From contig NZ_JAFBBY010000001.1 of the NCBI RefSeq assembly GCF_016907515.1, positions 5,208,001 through 5,272,000 on the forward strand: a DNA stretch of 64,000 bases, read 5' to 3'. Positions 1 through 9,977 of the stretch are shown one piece after another. The notes under the pieces were generated by a model. That model was not told the DNA's origin and made no database searches. It saw only the letters and a list, made by a program, of their open reading frames with translations. This DNA is from Nocardioides nitrophenolicus. GTDB taxonomy: Bacteria > Actinomycetota > Actinomycetes > Propionibacteriales > Nocardioidaceae. How positions within the stretch are numbered: the first letter of the stretch is position 1; each line of letters starts with the position of its first letter. Made by a program: the position numbers and the translations under genes.

Positions 1-2
1 GC

Positions 3-545
3 ACCGGCCAGATCGCCCGCCACTTCGGCCTCCCGTTCCGCACCGGCGGCGGGCTCACCTCCTCGCAGGTGGCCGACGCCCAGGCCGGCTACGAGGCGCT
101 GATGACCATGCTGCCGACCTTCCTCGCCGGCGCGAACTGGGTGATGCACTCCGCCGGGTGGCTCGAGGGCGGCCTGGTCGCGGGCTACGAGAAGTTCATC
201 GTCGACATCGAGCTGCTGCAGATGATGCAGGCCGAGTTCACGCCGCTGGAGATCGACGAGGACTCGATGGCCTTCGGTGCGCACGAGGAGGTCGGTCACG
301 GCGGGCACTTCCTCGGCGCGATGCACACCATGGAGCGCTTCCGCACCTGCTTCTACCGCCCGCTGCTCTCCTCCTCGGAGAACTACGAGCGCTGGATGCG
401 CAACGGCGGCAAGGACGCCAACGCCCGCGCCGAGGAGATCTACCGCAAGCGGCTCGAGGACTACGAGCCGCCGCCGCTGGACGCCGCCATCGAGGAGGAG
501 CTGCGTGAGTACGTCGTCCGCCGCCGGGCCGAGCTCGGTGACTGA
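3..545 (+). CDS. MttB-family (trimethylamine/glycine betaine-type) methyltransferase, C-terminal part
   Basis: The reading frame is open from the window edge, so this is the last 180 codons of a gene that starts outside. Visible motifs are GQIARHFGLPFRTGGG, ANWVMHSAGWLEGG and, near the end, EEVGHGGHFLGAMHT, which are characteristic of the C-terminal half of MttB-family TIM-barrel methyltransferases. The family moves a methyl group from a quaternary or tertiary amine to a corrinoid protein. Most members lack pyrrolysine and use substrates such as glycine betaine. The pyrrolysine position lies upstream and cannot be checked. The next gene, purU, overlaps by 8 bases, tying the product to folate one-carbon metabolism. 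Choline and betaine genes follow, so betaine is the likely substrate (inference). Confidence 0.8.
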   Translation, partial: TGQIARHFGLPFRTGGGLTSSQVADAQAGYEALMTMLPTFLAGANWVMHSAGWLEGGLVAGYEKFIVDIELLQMMQAEFTPLEIDEDSMAFGAHEEVGHGGHFLGAMHTMERFRTCFYRPLLSSSENYERWMRNGGKDANARAEEIYRKRLEDYEPPPLDAAIEEELREYVVRRRAELGD

Positions 546-1437
546 GCGCGTGGCCGAGCGCGTCGGGGGCGTGGCCAGCGCCCCGGCCGGTGACTTCGTC
601 CTGGTCCTCACCTGTCCCGACCGGCCGGGCGTGGTGCACGCCGTGTCCGGCTTCCTGGTGGCCCACGGCGGCAACATCATCGAGAGCCAGCAGTTCGGCG
701 ACCAGATCACGGGCACCTTCTTCATGCGCCTGGACTTCGTCGTCGACGGCGCGGGGGTGAGCCCCGACGCGCTGCGCGCCGACTTCGCGGAGGTCGCCGC
801 GCGCTTCGAGATGACCTTCGAGCTGTGGGACGCGAAGGCGCCCTACCGCACGTTGATCATGGTCTCGAAGCACCTGCACTGCCTCAACGACCTGCTCTTC
901 CGCCACAGCACCGGGTCGCTCCAGATCGAGATCCCCGTCGTCGTGTCCAACCACCTCGACGCCGAGCCCCTCGCGAAGGCCCACGGCCTGGAGTTCGTGC
1001 ACATCCCGGTCACCTCCGACACCAAGGAGCAGGCCGAGGACCGGCTGCGCGAGCTGATCGCCCAGCACGACATCGACCTGGTGGTGCTGGCCCGCTACAT
1101 GCAGGTGCTGTCGGACCGGATGTGTGCCGAGCTCAGCGGCCGGGCGATCAACATCCACCACTCGTTCCTGCCGAGCTTCAAGGGCGCCAAGCCCTACCAC
1201 CAGGCCTTCGACCGAGGCGTGAAGCTGGTCGGCGCGACGGCCCACTACGTCACCGCCGACCTCGACGAGGGGCCGATCATCGAGCAGGACGTCGTACGGG
1301 TCGACCACGGCTACAACCAGGACCAGCTGGTGACCGCGGGCCGCGACGTGGAGGCTCAGGTGCTCTCCCGCGCCGTGCGGTGGCACGCCGAGTCCCGGGT
1401 CCTGCTGAACGGACACCGCACGGTGGTGTTCCGCTGA
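538..1437 (+). CDS. purU: Formyltetrahydrofolate deformylase
   Basis: About 299 residues, close to the usual 280-290. An N-terminal ACT domain (LTCPDRPGVVHAVSGF) is followed by a formyl-transferase domain with VVLARYMQVLS, INIHHSFLPSFKGAKPYHQA and TADLDEGPIIEQDV, which carry the catalytic Asn-His-Asp set. The enzyme hydrolyses 10-formyl-THF to formate and THF in the cytosol. I chose the GTG that overlaps the upstream stop; a second GTG lies 12 bases on. In this setting it probably regenerates free THF while methyl groups from betaine and dimethylglycine load the folate pool, rather than feeding purine synthesis. It is likely cotranscribed with the methyltransferase before it and the IclR gene after it (25-bp gap). 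Confidence 0.93.
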   Translation: MTERVAERVGGVASAPAGDFVLVLTCPDRPGVVHAVSGFLVAHGGNIIESQQFGDQITGTFFMRLDFVVDGAGVSPDALRADFAEVAARFEMTFELWDAKAPYRTLIMVSKHLHCLNDLLFRHSTGSLQIEIPVVVSNHLDAEPLAKAHGLEFVHIPVTSDTKEQAEDRLRELIAQHDIDLVVLARYMQVLSDRMCAELSGRAINIHHSFLPSFKGAKPYHQAFDRGVKLVGATAHYVTADLDEGPIIEQDVVRVDHGYNQDQLVTAGRDVEAQVLSRAVRWHAESRVLLNGHRTVVFR

Positions 1438-1462
1438 CCCGGGCCGGGCCTATCGTTGCGCC

Positions 1463-2233
1463 ATGAGCAACAGTGAGCCGGCCAGTGTCCAGTCGGTCGA
1501 CCGGGCGCTGACCATCCTCGAGGTGCTGGCCCGGCTCGGCACGGCCGGCGTCACCGAGATCGCGGCCGAGCTCGACGTCCACAAGTCCACGGCGTTCCGG
1601 CTGGTCTCGACGCTGGAGGCGCACCGGCTCGTCGAGCAGGCGGGGGACCGGGGGCGCTACTCGCTGGGCGTCGGCCTGCTCCGCCTCGCCGGCGCCACGA
1701 CCGCGCGCCTGGACCTGGTGCAGGAGGCGCGCCCGATCACCCGTCAGCTCGCGGCGGACACGGGGGAGACGGTCAACCTCACGGTGCGCGCCGAGCACGC
1801 CGCGCTCTACCTCGACCAGGTCGCGGGCTCCTCCGCGCTGCAGTCCCACAACTGGGTCGGGCAGCACATCCCGCTGCACGCGACGAGCAACGGCAAGGTG
1901 CTGCTCAGCGAGCTCACGCCCGAGCAGCTCGCCGAGGCGCTCGGCTCCCTCGCCCGGTTCACGCCGGCGACGATCACCAGCAAGGCCCAGCTGCGCAAGG
2001 AGCTGGCGACGATCCGCGAGCAGGGCTACTCGCTCGCGATCGACGAGCTCGAGGTCGGACTGACCGCCGTGGCCGCGCCGATCCGCAACGCCCACGGCGA
2101 CGTCATCGCCTCGATCAGCGTCTCCGGGCCCACCTTCCGGCTGTCCGCGGAGCGGCTGGATGCCGTCATCCCGCAGTGCCTGGCCGCCGCCGGAGAGATC
2201 TCCCACCGCCTCGGCTGGAGCTGGCGCGAGTGA
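1463..2233 (+). CDS. IclR-family transcriptional regulator
   Basis: 256 residues with the two IclR parts: an N-terminal winged HTH (about 9-70, SVDRALTILEVLARLG, then VHKSTAFRLVSTLE) and a C-terminal GAF-like effector domain (about 80-250, including HIPLHATSNGKVLL and GYSLAIDELEVGLTAVAAPI). Members bind a small molecule and control nearby catabolic operons. It sits 127 bases before the betaine aldehyde dehydrogenase start. A TGCG-N5-CGCA palindrome overlaps that promoter and recurs before the dimethylglycine operon at 10.2 kb, which makes this the best candidate regulator of both (inference). The ligand may be choline, betaine or a demethylation product. Family assignment is firm; targets are not proven. 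Confidence 0.93.
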   Translation: MSNSEPASVQSVDRALTILEVLARLGTAGVTEIAAELDVHKSTAFRLVSTLEAHRLVEQAGDRGRYSLGVGLLRLAGATTARLDLVQEARPITRQLAADTGETVNLTVRAEHAALYLDQVAGSSALQSHNWVGQHIPLHATSNGKVLLSELTPEQLAEALGSLARFTPATITSKAQLRKELATIREQGYSLAIDELEVGLTAVAAPIRNAHGDVIASISVSGPTFRLSAERLDAVIPQCLAAAGEISHRLGWSWRE

Positions 2234-2263
2234 ACCTCGGGTGAACTGGATCACACCGGGTCC

Positions 2264-2334
2264 TTGACGGGACGGCGGGATCGCAGCATTCTCAAAGCGT
2301 TGCGCAGCGAGAAGCGATGTGCGTCATACGCAAC
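2264..2334 (+). promoter_or_regulatory. Promoter and operator-like palindrome of the bet operon
   Basis: TTGACG (2264-2269), 17 bases, then CATTCT (2287-2292) form a plausible sigma70-type promoter. Six bases downstream begins a half site GTTGCGCA (2299-2306), followed by the palindrome TGCGTCATACGCA (2320-2332; arms TGCG/CGCA, 5-base centre). The order of elements matches that at 10124-10193 before the dimethylglycine operon. Binding downstream of the -10 would repress. The adjacent IclR protein is the natural candidate binder. Confidence 0.55.
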
Positions 2335-2360
2335 ACCGTTCCGTGAAAGGGGGTGGCGCG

Positions 2361-3839
2361 GTGCCCGATCTCTTCGTCGACGGCGAGTGGTGCGCCCCCG
2401 TCGCCGGTGGTCGCCGGGCGATCCACTGTCCCGCCGACGGCACCCTCGTCGCCGAGGTGGACGAGGCAGGAGCCGACGACACCCGGGCGGCCATCGCCGC
2501 CGCCCACCGGGCCTTCCACGCCGGCCCCTGGCCCGGTACGCCGGCCCGCGAGCGGGGCGACCTGCTGCTCCGGGTCGCCGACCTGCTCGTCCGCGACAAG
2601 GCCGAGCTGGCCCGGATGGAGTCGCTCGACACCGGCAAGCGGCTGGTCGAGTCGGAGTACGACATCGACGACGTCGTCGGCGTCTTCCGCCACTACGGCC
2701 GGATCGCGGCCGAGGACGCCGGCCGGGTGGTCGACACCGGGAACCCCGACGTCGTCAGCCGGATCGTCCACGAGCCGGTCGGCGTGTGCGGGCTGATCGC
2801 TCCCTGGAACTACCCGCTGCTGCAGGTCGCCTGGAAGGTCGCGCCCTGCCTCGCGGCCGGCAACACCTTCGTGCTCAAGCCCAGCGAGCTGACCCCCCAC
2901 ACCGCGATCCACCTGATGCGGCTGCTCACCGAGGCCGGGCTGCCGCCCGGCGTCGGCAACCTGGTCCTCGGCGCGGGCCCCGACGCCGGTGCGCCGCTGG
3001 CCGAGGACCCCCGGGTCGACCTGGTCTCCTTCACCGGCGGCCTGGCGACGGGACGGCGGCTGATGGCGGCCGCGGCCGGCACCGTGAAGAAGGTCGCCCT
3101 CGAGCTGGGTGGCAAGAACCCCAACATCGTCTTCGCCGACGCCGACCTCGAGGTCGCCCTCGACTTCGCGCTGACCGCGGTCTTCCTGCACTCCGGCCAG
3201 GTGTGCTCGGCCGGCGCCCGGCTGCTCGTGGAGGAGTCGATCCACGACGACTTCGTCGACGCGCTGGTCGCGCGTGCCGAGCGGATCCGGCTGGGCGGCC
3301 CCTTCGACGACGAGGCCGAGACCGGGCCGCTGACCAGCGGTGCCCACCGCGACAAGGTGGAGGCGTACGTCGCCGCCGGGCTCGCCGAGGGAGCGGTGCT
3401 GCGCTGCGGCGGCCGGCGTCCCGACGATGCTGAGCATCCCGGGCTGGCCGGCGGCTACTACTACCTCCCGACCGTGCTCGACGGCTGCAGCAGCGACATG
3501 TCGGTGACCCAGGACGAGTCCTTCGGCCCGGTGCTGACCGTCGAGACCTTCGCGGACGAGGACGAGGCGGTCCGGATCGCGAACGACAGCATCTACGGCC
3601 TCGCCGGTGCGGTGTGGACCCAGGACGCCGGCAAGGGGCAGCGCGTCGCCGGTCGGCTGCGGATGGGCACGGTGTGGATCAACGACTACCACCCGTACGT
3701 CCCCCAGGCGGAGTGGGGCGGCTTCAAGCAGTCCGGCACCGGGCGCGAGCTCGGCCTGGCCGGGCTGGAGGAGTACCGCGAGACCAAGCACGTGTGGCAC
3801 AACATCCGACCGGCCGAGCAGCGCTGGTTCGCCGGGTAG
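2361..3839 (+). CDS. betB: Betaine aldehyde dehydrogenase (NAD-dependent ALDH family)
   Basis: 492 residues when read from the GTG preceded by GAAAGGGGG; an ATG 42 bases earlier lies inside the operator and has no ribosome binding site. ALDH landmarks are all present: [21 protein letters not shown], general base Glu about 248 in LELGGKNP, nucleophile Cys about 282 in SGQVCSAG, and the C-terminal [14 protein letters not shown]. The common FTGS motif reads FTGG here. The reaction is oxidation of betaine aldehyde to glycine betaine in the cytosol. It is followed 16 bases later by the choline dehydrogenase gene, which supports the substrate. Other aminoaldehydes are possible substrates for this family. 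Confidence 0.82.
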   Translation: MPDLFVDGEWCAPVAGGRRAIHCPADGTLVAEVDEAGADDTRAAIAAAHRAFHAGPWPGTPARERGDLLLRVADLLVRDKAELARMESLDTGKRLVESEYDIDDVVGVFRHYGRIAAEDAGRVVDTGNPDVVSRIVHEPVGVCGLIAPWNYPLLQVAWKVAPCLAAGNTFVLKPSELTPHTAIHLMRLLTEAGLPPGVGNLVLGAGPDAGAPLAEDPRVDLVSFTGGLATGRRLMAAAAGTVKKVALELGGKNPNIVFADADLEVALDFALTAVFLHSGQVCSAGARLLVEESIHDDFVDALVARAERIRLGGPFDDEAETGPLTSGAHRDKVEAYVAAGLAEGAVLRCGGRRPDDAEHPGLAGGYYYLPTVLDGCSSDMSVTQDESFGPVLTVETFADEDEAVRIANDSIYGLAGAVWTQDAGKGQRVAGRLRMGTVWINDYHPYVPQAEWGGFKQSGTGRELGLAGLEEYRETKHVWHNIRPAEQRWFAG

Positions 3840-3855
3840 ACGGGACGGGGCTCAG

Positions 3856-5580
3856 ATGGGTGCGGAGCGGTACGACTACGTGATCGTGGGGGGAGGCTCC
3901 GCGGGGTGCGCCCTGGCCAACCGGCTCTCCGCCGACCCCGGCACGACCGTGCTGGTGCTGGAGGCGGGCCGCTCCGACTACCGGATCGACCCCTTCATCC
4001 ACATGCCGGCGGCGCTGCCGATCCCGATCGGGAACCGGCTCTACGACTGGCGCTACGAGACCGACCCGGAGCCGCACCTGGGCGGGCGGCGGGTCTTCCA
4101 CGCCCGGGGCAAGGTGCTCGGCGGGTCGAGCAGCATCAACGGGATGATCTTCCAGCGGGGCAACCCGATGGACTACGAGCGCTGGGCCCGCGACCCGGGG
4201 ATGGAGAGCTGGGACTACCTGCACTGCCTGCCCTACTTCAAGCGGATGGAGACCCGCTACCTCGTCGACGGCAGCGTGGGGGCCGACGACTGGCGGGGAG
4301 GCGAGGGGCCGCTCCGGCTGGAGCAGGGCCCGGCGCGAAACCCGCTCTTCGCCGCCTTCTTCCAGGCAGCCCAGGAGGCGGGCTACCCGCTCACCGACGA
4401 CGTGAACGGCTACCGCCAGGAGGGCTTCGCCCGCTTCGACCGCAATGTCTACCGCGGGCGTCGCTGGTCGGCGGCCCGGGCCTACCTGCACCCGGTCAGG
4501 AGCCGCCCGAACCTCACCGTCAAGACCTACGCCTTCGTCACGAAGGTGAATTTCGAGGGCAGGCGGGCCGTCGGCGTGGACTACGCGCAGGCCCGGCGCG
4601 CCCACTCGGTCAGCGCCGGCGAGGTCATCCTGTGCGGGGGAGCGATCAACACCCCCCAGCTGCTCCAGCTCTCGGGGGTCGGCGACGAGGCGCTGCTGCG
4701 CCGGCACGGGATCCCCGTCGTGCACCACCTGCCCGGGGTGGGGGAGAACCTCCAGGACCACCTCGAGGTCTACATCCAGTACGCCTCGAAGCAGCCGGTC
4801 TCGATAGCGCCCGGCCTGCGGCTGCGCGAGCGGCCCCGGATCGGCTACCAGTGGCTCTTCCACCGCAGCGGTCTCGGCGCGACCAACCACTTCGAGGGTG
4901 GCGGCTTCTGCCGCAGCAACGACGAGGTGGACTACCCCAACCTGATGTTCCACTTCCTGCCGATCGCGATCCGGTACGACGGCTCGGCCCCCGCGAACCT
5001 GGAGAAGGGCGCGCACGGCTACCAGGTCCACATCGGCCCGATGTACGCCGACACCCGGGGCTGGGTGCGGATCAAGAGCCGGGACCCCCGGGTGCACCCG
5101 AGCCTGCAGTTCAACTACCTCTCCACCCCGACCGACCGCAAGGAGTGGGTCGAGGCGGTGCGGGTGGCCCGCGACATCCTCAACCAGCCCGCCTTCGCGC
5201 CGTACAACGCCGGCGAGCTGTCGCCCGGCCCGGCGGTGGAGACCGACGAGGAGATCCTGGACTGGGTGCGGGCCGACGCGGAGACGGCGCTGCACCCCTC
5301 GTGCACGGCGAAGATGGGCGTGGACGAGATGTCGGTGGTCGACCCCGCCTCGATGCGGGTGCACGGCACGGAGGGGCTGCGGGTCGTCGACGCCTCGGTG
5401 TTCCCCTACGTCACCAACGGCAACATCTACGCCCCGGTGATGATGGTCGCCGAGAAGGCCGCCGACCTCATCGCCGGCAACACGCCGCTGCCGGCGCTCG
5501 ACGTGCCGTACTACCGCTACCGCGACGACATGCCACTCCATCCACCCGGCGACAGCCGCAACCGTGAGGAGCACAGATGA
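3856..5580 (+). CDS. betA: Choline dehydrogenase-type GMC oxidoreductase
   Basis: 574 residues of a glucose-methanol-choline flavoprotein. FAD-binding [18 protein letters not shown] is at the N terminus, GMC signature 1 includes [15 protein letters not shown], signature 2 includes [16 protein letters not shown]. Catalytic His about 480 lies in [10 protein letters not shown], and the partner position about 523 is Asn in [10 protein letters not shown]. It would oxidise choline to betaine aldehyde and possibly on to betaine, passing electrons to the respiratory chain. The gene lies between betB and a betaine-type ABC transporter whose start overlaps its stop by 4 bases, so all are one operon. 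Some GMC enzymes accept other alcohols, but context favours choline. Confidence 0.85.
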   Translation: MGAERYDYVIVGGGSAGCALANRLSADPGTTVLVLEAGRSDYRIDPFIHMPAALPIPIGNRLYDWRYETDPEPHLGGRRVFHARGKVLGGSSSINGMIFQRGNPMDYERWARDPGMESWDYLHCLPYFKRMETRYLVDGSVGADDWRGGEGPLRLEQGPARNPLFAAFFQAAQEAGYPLTDDVNGYRQEGFARFDRNVYRGRRWSAARAYLHPVRSRPNLTVKTYAFVTKVNFEGRRAVGVDYAQARRAHSVSAGEVILCGGAINTPQLLQLSGVGDEALLRRHGIPVVHHLPGVGENLQDHLEVYIQYASKQPVSIAPGLRLRERPRIGYQWLFHRSGLGATNHFEGGGFCRSNDEVDYPNLMFHFLPIAIRYDGSAPANLEKGAHGYQVHIGPMYADTRGWVRIKSRDPRVHPSLQFNYLSTPTDRKEWVEAVRVARDILNQPAFAPYNAGELSPGPAVETDEEILDWVRADAETALHPSCTAKMGVDEMSVVDPASMRVHGTEGLRVVDASVFPYVTNGNIYAPVMMVAEKAADLIAGNTPLPALDVPYYRYRDDMPLHPPGDSRNREEHR

Positions 5581-6650
5581 GCGTGGCGACCGAGAAGGAC
5601 ACCGCGACCGAGGCGCTCGCCGAGAGCGCGCTGTCGGTGCGCGGCCTGTGGAAGATCTTCGGCCCCCGCGCCGACCGGATCATCGGCACGCCCGACGCGC
5701 AGCTCTCGCGCGCCGAGCTCAAGGCCAAGACGGGCTGCGTCGCCGGCGTGAAGGACGTGTCCTTCGAGGTGGCGCCCGGCGAGGTGTTCGTCGTGATGGG
5801 GCTCTCGGGCTCGGGCAAGTCGACCCTGGTGCGCTGCCTGACCCGGCTGATCGAGCCGACCGCCGGCTCGGTGCTGATCGACGGGATCGACGTCACGACC
5901 GCCTCCGCCGCCCAGCTCCGCGAGCTGCGCCGCAACCGGGTCTCCATGGTCTTCCAGCACTTCGGGCTGCTGCCGCACCGCCAGGTGATCGACAACATCG
6001 CCTACGGGCTGGAGATCCGCGGCATGAAGAAGAAGGAGCGACGGGCCAAGGCCGAGGAGGTCGTCTCGCTGGTCGGCCTCGACGGCTTCTCCCACTCCTA
6101 CCCCGACCAGCTCTCCGGCGGCATGCAGCAGCGCGTCGGCCTGGCCCGGGCGCTCGCGGGCGACCCGAGCATCCTGCTGTTCGACGAGCCCTTCTCGGCG
6201 CTCGACCCGCTGATCCGGCGGGACATGCAGAACGAGGTGATCCGGCTGCACCGCGACCTGCGCAAGACGATGGTCTTCATCACCCACGACCTCCAGGAGG
6301 CGCTCAAGCTCGGCGACCGGATCCTGATCATGCGCGACGGCGAGATCGTGCAGGTCGGCGCCCCCGACGAGGTGGTGGGCGCGCCGGTCGACGACTACGT
6401 GCGGGACTTCGTCTCCGAGGTGCCGCGCTCCCACGTCCTCACCCTGAAGTGGGTAATGCGCGAGCCGCGGCCCGACGACTCGATGGACGGTCCGGTGATG
6501 TCCTGCGACACCATCGTCCGGCAGGCCGCGAAGGCCGCGCTGGCCTCGGAGCACCCGGTGCGCGTCGTCGACGGCGACCGCGTCATCGGGATCGTCGACG
6601 ACGACGCGATCCTGCGCGTCGTGGTCGCGGAGGAACAGGCGCAGTCGTGA
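5577..6650 (+). CDS. Glycine betaine/choline ABC transporter, ATP-binding protein (ProV/OpuAA type)
   Basis: 357 residues. Walker [10 protein letters not shown] (about 75-83), Q-loop [12 protein letters not shown], signature LSGGMQQR, Walker [13 protein letters not shown] and the switch HDLQEA are all intact, so it should be an active ATPase. The long N-terminal lead ([23 protein letters not shown]) is typical of ProV/OpuAA. The C-terminal tail after EVPRSHVL holds only about one CBS-like unit ([19 protein letters not shown]); family members that sense ionic strength usually have two. It overlaps betA by 4 bases and the permease by 4. The likely role is powering uptake of betaine or choline for catabolism rather than for osmoprotection (inference). 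Confidence 0.92.
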   Translation: MSVATEKDTATEALAESALSVRGLWKIFGPRADRIIGTPDAQLSRAELKAKTGCVAGVKDVSFEVAPGEVFVVMGLSGSGKSTLVRCLTRLIEPTAGSVLIDGIDVTTASAAQLRELRRNRVSMVFQHFGLLPHRQVIDNIAYGLEIRGMKKKERRAKAEEVVSLVGLDGFSHSYPDQLSGGMQQRVGLARALAGDPSILLFDEPFSALDPLIRRDMQNEVIRLHRDLRKTMVFITHDLQEALKLGDRILIMRDGEIVQVGAPDEVVGAPVDDYVRDFVSEVPRSHVLTLKWVMREPRPDDSMDGPVMSCDTIVRQAAKAALASEHPVRVVDGDRVIGIVDDDAILRVVVAEEQAQS

Positions 6651-8629
6651 CCGCCACCCTCGCCCCGGCCCCGCCGGCCTCCCGCTCGCTCGGCCCCGTG
6701 CCCCGGTGGGCCTGGGCGCTCGGCGTGGTGCTGCTCTGGGTGGCCGTGTGGGCACTGACGAAGGGCAGCCACACCCTGACGCCGGCCGGCCGCGAGCACA
6801 CCGACGTGCAGACCGCGCTCGGCAACTTCCGCGACGACGTCCTGGCCGGCCGGGCCGACAACCCGGTCATCCAGTTCACCTACGACATCGGCGCCTGGTT
6901 CACCTCGGTGGTCGACTGGTTCCAGCGGCTGGTGTCGGTCCCCGACTTCCCACGCCCGGTGCCGCAGATCGGCTGGCTCGGCGTCACCGCCGTCGCCACC
7001 TGGGTCGGGCTGGCCGTCGCCGGCTGGCGGATCGCCGTACTGGTGGCGCTCTCGTTCGTCTCGTTCGGCGCCTTCGGCTACTGGTCGGACGCCATCGACC
7101 TGCTGATCGTCACCTTCGTCGCGGTCGGTGTGTCGGTGCTGATCGGGATGCCGCTCGCGGTCCTGGTCGGCACGGGCAACCGGGCCGTCAACGCGGTGAC
7201 CAACACCGTGCTCGACATCTTCCAGACGATGCCGACCTTCGTGTACCTGCTGCCGATCGTGCTGTTCTTCGGCATCGGCGCCGCCGGCGCGGTCGTCTGC
7301 ACCCTGGTCTACGCGCTGCCGCCGATCATCCGGATCGCCGGCCACGGCATCCGCAACGTCTCGGGCACGACGATCGAGGCGACCGACTCCGCGGGCCAGA
7401 CCTGGTGGCAGCGGCTCACGAAGGTGCAGCTGCCGATGGCCCGCAAGACCATCGTCGTGGGGCTCAACCAGACGATCATGGCGGCGCTGTCGATGGCCAC
7501 CATCGCGTCGTACGTCGACGGCCCGGGGCTGGGCCAGCCGGTGCTGGACGCGCTGGTCAAGAACGACGTCGGCGGCGCGTTCGTGCCCGGCGCCCTGATC
7601 GTGGTGATGGCGGTGATGCTGGACCGCTCGACGACCGCGGCCAGCGAGCACTCCGAGAAGGCCGCCCGCGGCGGGCTGGACCTGCGCCGGCGCCGGATCG
7701 TGCTGGCCGGGGCCGCCGTGCCGGTCGTGGTCGCGCTCTACCTCTCGCGCACCTACCCGTGGGCGGCCGAGTTCGACGACCTCGGGTGGACGCCGAAGGT
7801 CGCCGACGGCGTCGACAGCTTCTTCGTGTGGTTCACCGACACCTTCCGCGGCTTCACCCAGGGCTTCAAGGACCTGGTCAGCTCGGTGCTGCTCGACCCG
7901 CTGCAGTCGCTGCTGGCCGAGTCGCCGTGGTGGCTGGCCGCCGGCGCCCTGCTCGCCCTCGCGGTGGTCGTGGGCGGGATCCGGGCCGCGCTGCCGACCG
8001 TGGTCTGCATCGCCGGCCTGCTCTTCTTCGGCCTGTGGCACGACGCGATGGTGACCCTCAACATGACCCTGGTCGGCACCGTCCTGGTGATGCTGATGGC
8101 GGTGGTCCTCGGCGTCGCGATGGCGCGCAGCCGGGCGGTCGACGTCGTGCTCCGCCCGACCCTCGACGCCGGCCAGACCATCCCGCCGTTCGTCTACCTG
8201 ATCCCGGTGCTGGCGCTCTTCGGCCCGACCCGGTTCACCGCGATCGTCGCGGGCGTCGTCTACGCCGCGCCGGTCGCGATCAAGCTGGTGGCCGACGGCG
8301 TACGCGCGGTGTCCCCGTCGACGATCGAGGCGGGCCGGTCCACCGGGTCCACGCGCTGGCAGGAGATCGTCAAGGTGCAGCTGCCTATGGCGCGCCCCTC
8401 GCTCGTGCTCGCCGCCAACCAGGGCCTGCTCTACGTCCTGGCGATGGCCGTCATCGGCGGCCTGGTCGGCGCCGGCGCGCTCGGGTACGACGTCGTGCTC
8501 GGCTTCGCGCGCTCGGAGGAGTGGGGCAAGGGCGCAGCGGCCGGCATCAGCATCGTCCTCCTCGGGATCATGGTCGACCGGATCGCCCGGGCGGCCGCGC
8601 ACCGCTCCGGGGCTCCGGCCTCTCGGTAG
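6647..8629 (+). CDS. Glycine betaine/choline ABC transporter permease, double-domain fusion (ProW type)
   Basis: 660 residues, about twice a usual ProW. It contains two complete ProW-like permease domains in tandem. Each has a DAI/DAM entry helix, a [11 protein letters not shown] / [11 protein letters not shown] helix and a cytoplasmic EAA loop: [20 protein letters not shown] in the first (about residues 240-265) and [20 protein letters not shown] in the second (about 565-585). The two halves are clearly homologous, so one polypeptide probably forms the whole transmembrane channel. The start is the GTG overlapping the ATPase stop. The substrate-binding lipoprotein gene follows. Both EAA loops look intact, so both can dock the ATPase dimer. 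Confidence 0.9.
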   Translation: MTATLAPAPPASRSLGPVPRWAWALGVVLLWVAVWALTKGSHTLTPAGREHTDVQTALGNFRDDVLAGRADNPVIQFTYDIGAWFTSVVDWFQRLVSVPDFPRPVPQIGWLGVTAVATWVGLAVAGWRIAVLVALSFVSFGAFGYWSDAIDLLIVTFVAVGVSVLIGMPLAVLVGTGNRAVNAVTNTVLDIFQTMPTFVYLLPIVLFFGIGAAGAVVCTLVYALPPIIRIAGHGIRNVSGTTIEATDSAGQTWWQRLTKVQLPMARKTIVVGLNQTIMAALSMATIASYVDGPGLGQPVLDALVKNDVGGAFVPGALIVVMAVMLDRSTTAASEHSEKAARGGLDLRRRRIVLAGAAVPVVVALYLSRTYPWAAEFDDLGWTPKVADGVDSFFVWFTDTFRGFTQGFKDLVSSVLLDPLQSLLAESPWWLAAGALLALAVVVGGIRAALPTVVCIAGLLFFGLWHDAMVTLNMTLVGTVLVMLMAVVLGVAMARSRAVDVVLRPTLDAGQTIPPFVYLIPVLALFGPTRFTAIVAGVVYAAPVAIKLVADGVRAVSPSTIEAGRSTGSTRWQEIVKVQLPMARPSLVLAANQGLLYVLAMAVIGGLVGAGALGYDVVLGFARSEEWGKGAAAGISIVLLGIMVDRIARAAAHRSGAPASR

Positions 8630-8673
8630 TGCCCAGCACGCATCACGTCCGACACGACAACCAAGGAGAAAGA

Positions 8674-9660
8674 GTGCGACACATCAGATGGAGGGCGACC
8701 GGCCTCACCTCGGTTGCGGCGTCCGTGGCGATCCTGCTCGCGGCCTGTGGCGGCGGTACGATCGACGAGCAGACCAAGGCCAACGAGTCCAAGGCCGGCG
8801 GCTCCGGCGACTGCGGCGAGCTCAACATCGCCGTGAACCCGTGGGTCGGCGACGAGGCCAGCAGCTACGTGGTCGGGCGCGTCGCGAGCGAGCAGCTCGG
8901 CTGCAAGGTCAACTACAAGGAGCTCAAGGAGGACGTCTCCTGGCAGGGCTTCGGCACCGGCGAGGTCGACGTCGTGATCGAGGACTGGGGCCACCCCGAC
9001 CTCGAGAAGAAGTTCTTCGCCGAGCAGGGCGACGGCAGTGCCGCGGACCTCGGCCCGAACGGCAACGTCGGCATCATCGGCTGGTACGTCCCGCCGTGGC
9101 TCGCCAAGGAGCATCCCGATATCCTGGACTGGAACAACCTCAACAAGTACGCCAAGGAGTTCGCCACCTCCGAGTCGGGCGGCAAGGGCCAGTTCCTGGG
9201 CGCGGACCCGTCGTACGTCCAGTTCGACGAGGCGATCATCAGCAACCTCAAGCTCGACTTCAAGGTGGTCTTCTCCGGCAGCGAGGCGGCCAGCATCACC
9301 GCCTTCCAGCAGGCCGAGAAGAACAAGGAGTTCCTGATCGGCTACTTCTACGAGCCGCAGTGGCTCTTCGCCGAGGTCCCGCTCGAGAAGGTGGCCCTGC
9401 CGCCGTACACCGACGGCTGCCAGGACGTCCCGGCCAAGGTCGCCTGCGACTACCCCGAGACGGAGCTGAAGAAGATCGTCTCCACGTCGTGGCAGAAGGA
9501 GGGCGGCCCGAGCGTCGGCCTGGTCACCAACTTCAAATGGACCAATGACGACCAGAACCAGGTCGCCAAGTACATCGCCGAGGACGACATGAAGCCCGAG
9601 GACGCCGCCGACAAGTGGATCGCCGACAACCAGGACAAGGTCGACGCCTGGCTGCAGTGA
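8674..9660 (+). CDS. Glycine betaine/choline ABC transporter substrate-binding lipoprotein (ProX/OpuAC type)
   Basis: 328 residues from a GTG with AAGGAGAA just upstream. The N terminus is a lipoprotein signal (basic RHIRWRATG, hydrophobic stretch, lipobox LLAAC), so it would be anchored outside the membrane. The OpuAC-type domain begins at LNIAVNPWVGDEAS. Aromatic residues useful for caging a quaternary ammonium group are plentiful, for example in GIIGWYVPPWLAK, FYEPQWLFAE and VDVVIEDWGHPD, but I cannot assign the exact box. It closes the bet operon. The 560 bases after it contain no gene but hold repeats. Confidence 0.88.
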   Translation: MRHIRWRATGLTSVAASVAILLAACGGGTIDEQTKANESKAGGSGDCGELNIAVNPWVGDEASSYVVGRVASEQLGCKVNYKELKEDVSWQGFGTGEVDVVIEDWGHPDLEKKFFAEQGDGSAADLGPNGNVGIIGWYVPPWLAKEHPDILDWNNLNKYAKEFATSESGGKGQFLGADPSYVQFDEAIISNLKLDFKVVFSGSEAASITAFQQAEKNKEFLIGYFYEPQWLFAEVPLEKVALPPYTDGCQDVPAKVACDYPETELKKIVSTSWQKEGGPSVGLVTNFKWTNDDQNQVAKYIAEDDMKPEDAADKWIADNQDKVDAWLQ

Positions 9661-9677
9661 CCTCGCGCTGAGTGGAG

Positions 9678-9733
9678 CCAGCCCCGCGTCCCTGTGGCTG
9701 GGTGGGGTGCGGGGGCGCGGGCTGGCGCGGGGC
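9678..9733 (+). terminator. GC-rich stem-loop after the bet operon (possible terminator)
   Basis: Two nested inverted repeats follow the stop codon of the substrate-binding protein: CCAGCC (9678-9683) with GGCTGG (9696-9701), and GCCCCGCG (9681-9688) with CGCGGGGC (9726-9733). They are alternatives rather than one stem. There is no U-tract, so this is only a candidate. Confidence 0.25.
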
Positions 9734-9772
9734 GATGTAACACGTTGTTCGCGGGTGTGGTGGGTGTGCGAC

Positions 9773-9888
9773 CGCTGTAACACGTTGTCTGCTGCTCCTC
9801 ACGACGTGGGTCGTCTGTAGCGGACCCGTACGGACCCCGTTTCGCGACGTCTCGGGTCCGGTAGGGCGGCGGACTCCGTGTTACAGCG
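9773..9888. repeat. 116-bp repeat with 12-bp inverted ends, copy 1
   Basis: The element begins CGCTGTAACACG and ends with its exact reverse complement CGTGTTACAGCG. Inside are smaller inverted repeats: ACGAC/GTCGT around a 4-base loop (9801-9814) and CGGACCCG (9821-9828) with CGGGTCCG (9853-9860). It matches copy 2 (9978-10093) at 111 of 116 positions by hand alignment. A further partial start, TGTAACACGTTGT, lies at 9736-9748. No coding capacity is apparent. It resembles a miniature mobile or REP-like element, but I cannot tell whether it occurs elsewhere in the genome. Confidence 0.85.
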
Positions 9889-9977
9889 CGACCCGACGCT
9901 GACGCCCGTGCCCCGGCCGGACGCCGCAGTGCGCCGACGTACGCCGACGTGCTGGTTCGAGCGCGCGAGTGTGCGAC

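Noticed and set aside
3..545. Pyrrolysine (in-frame TAG) in the MttB-family gene
   Set aside because: The visible part has no internal TAG, and the pyrrolysine site lies upstream of the window, so nothing can be claimed.
2319..2360. Upstream ATG as start of betB
   Set aside because: It lies inside the operator palindrome, lacks a ribosome binding site and adds residues absent from the family. The GTG at 2361 has a good one.
5564..8629. Apparent 1000-residue fusion spanning the ABC ATPase and permease
   Set aside because: Its first part is an out-of-frame shadow of the ATPase gene. The permease has its own GTG overlapping the ATPase stop.
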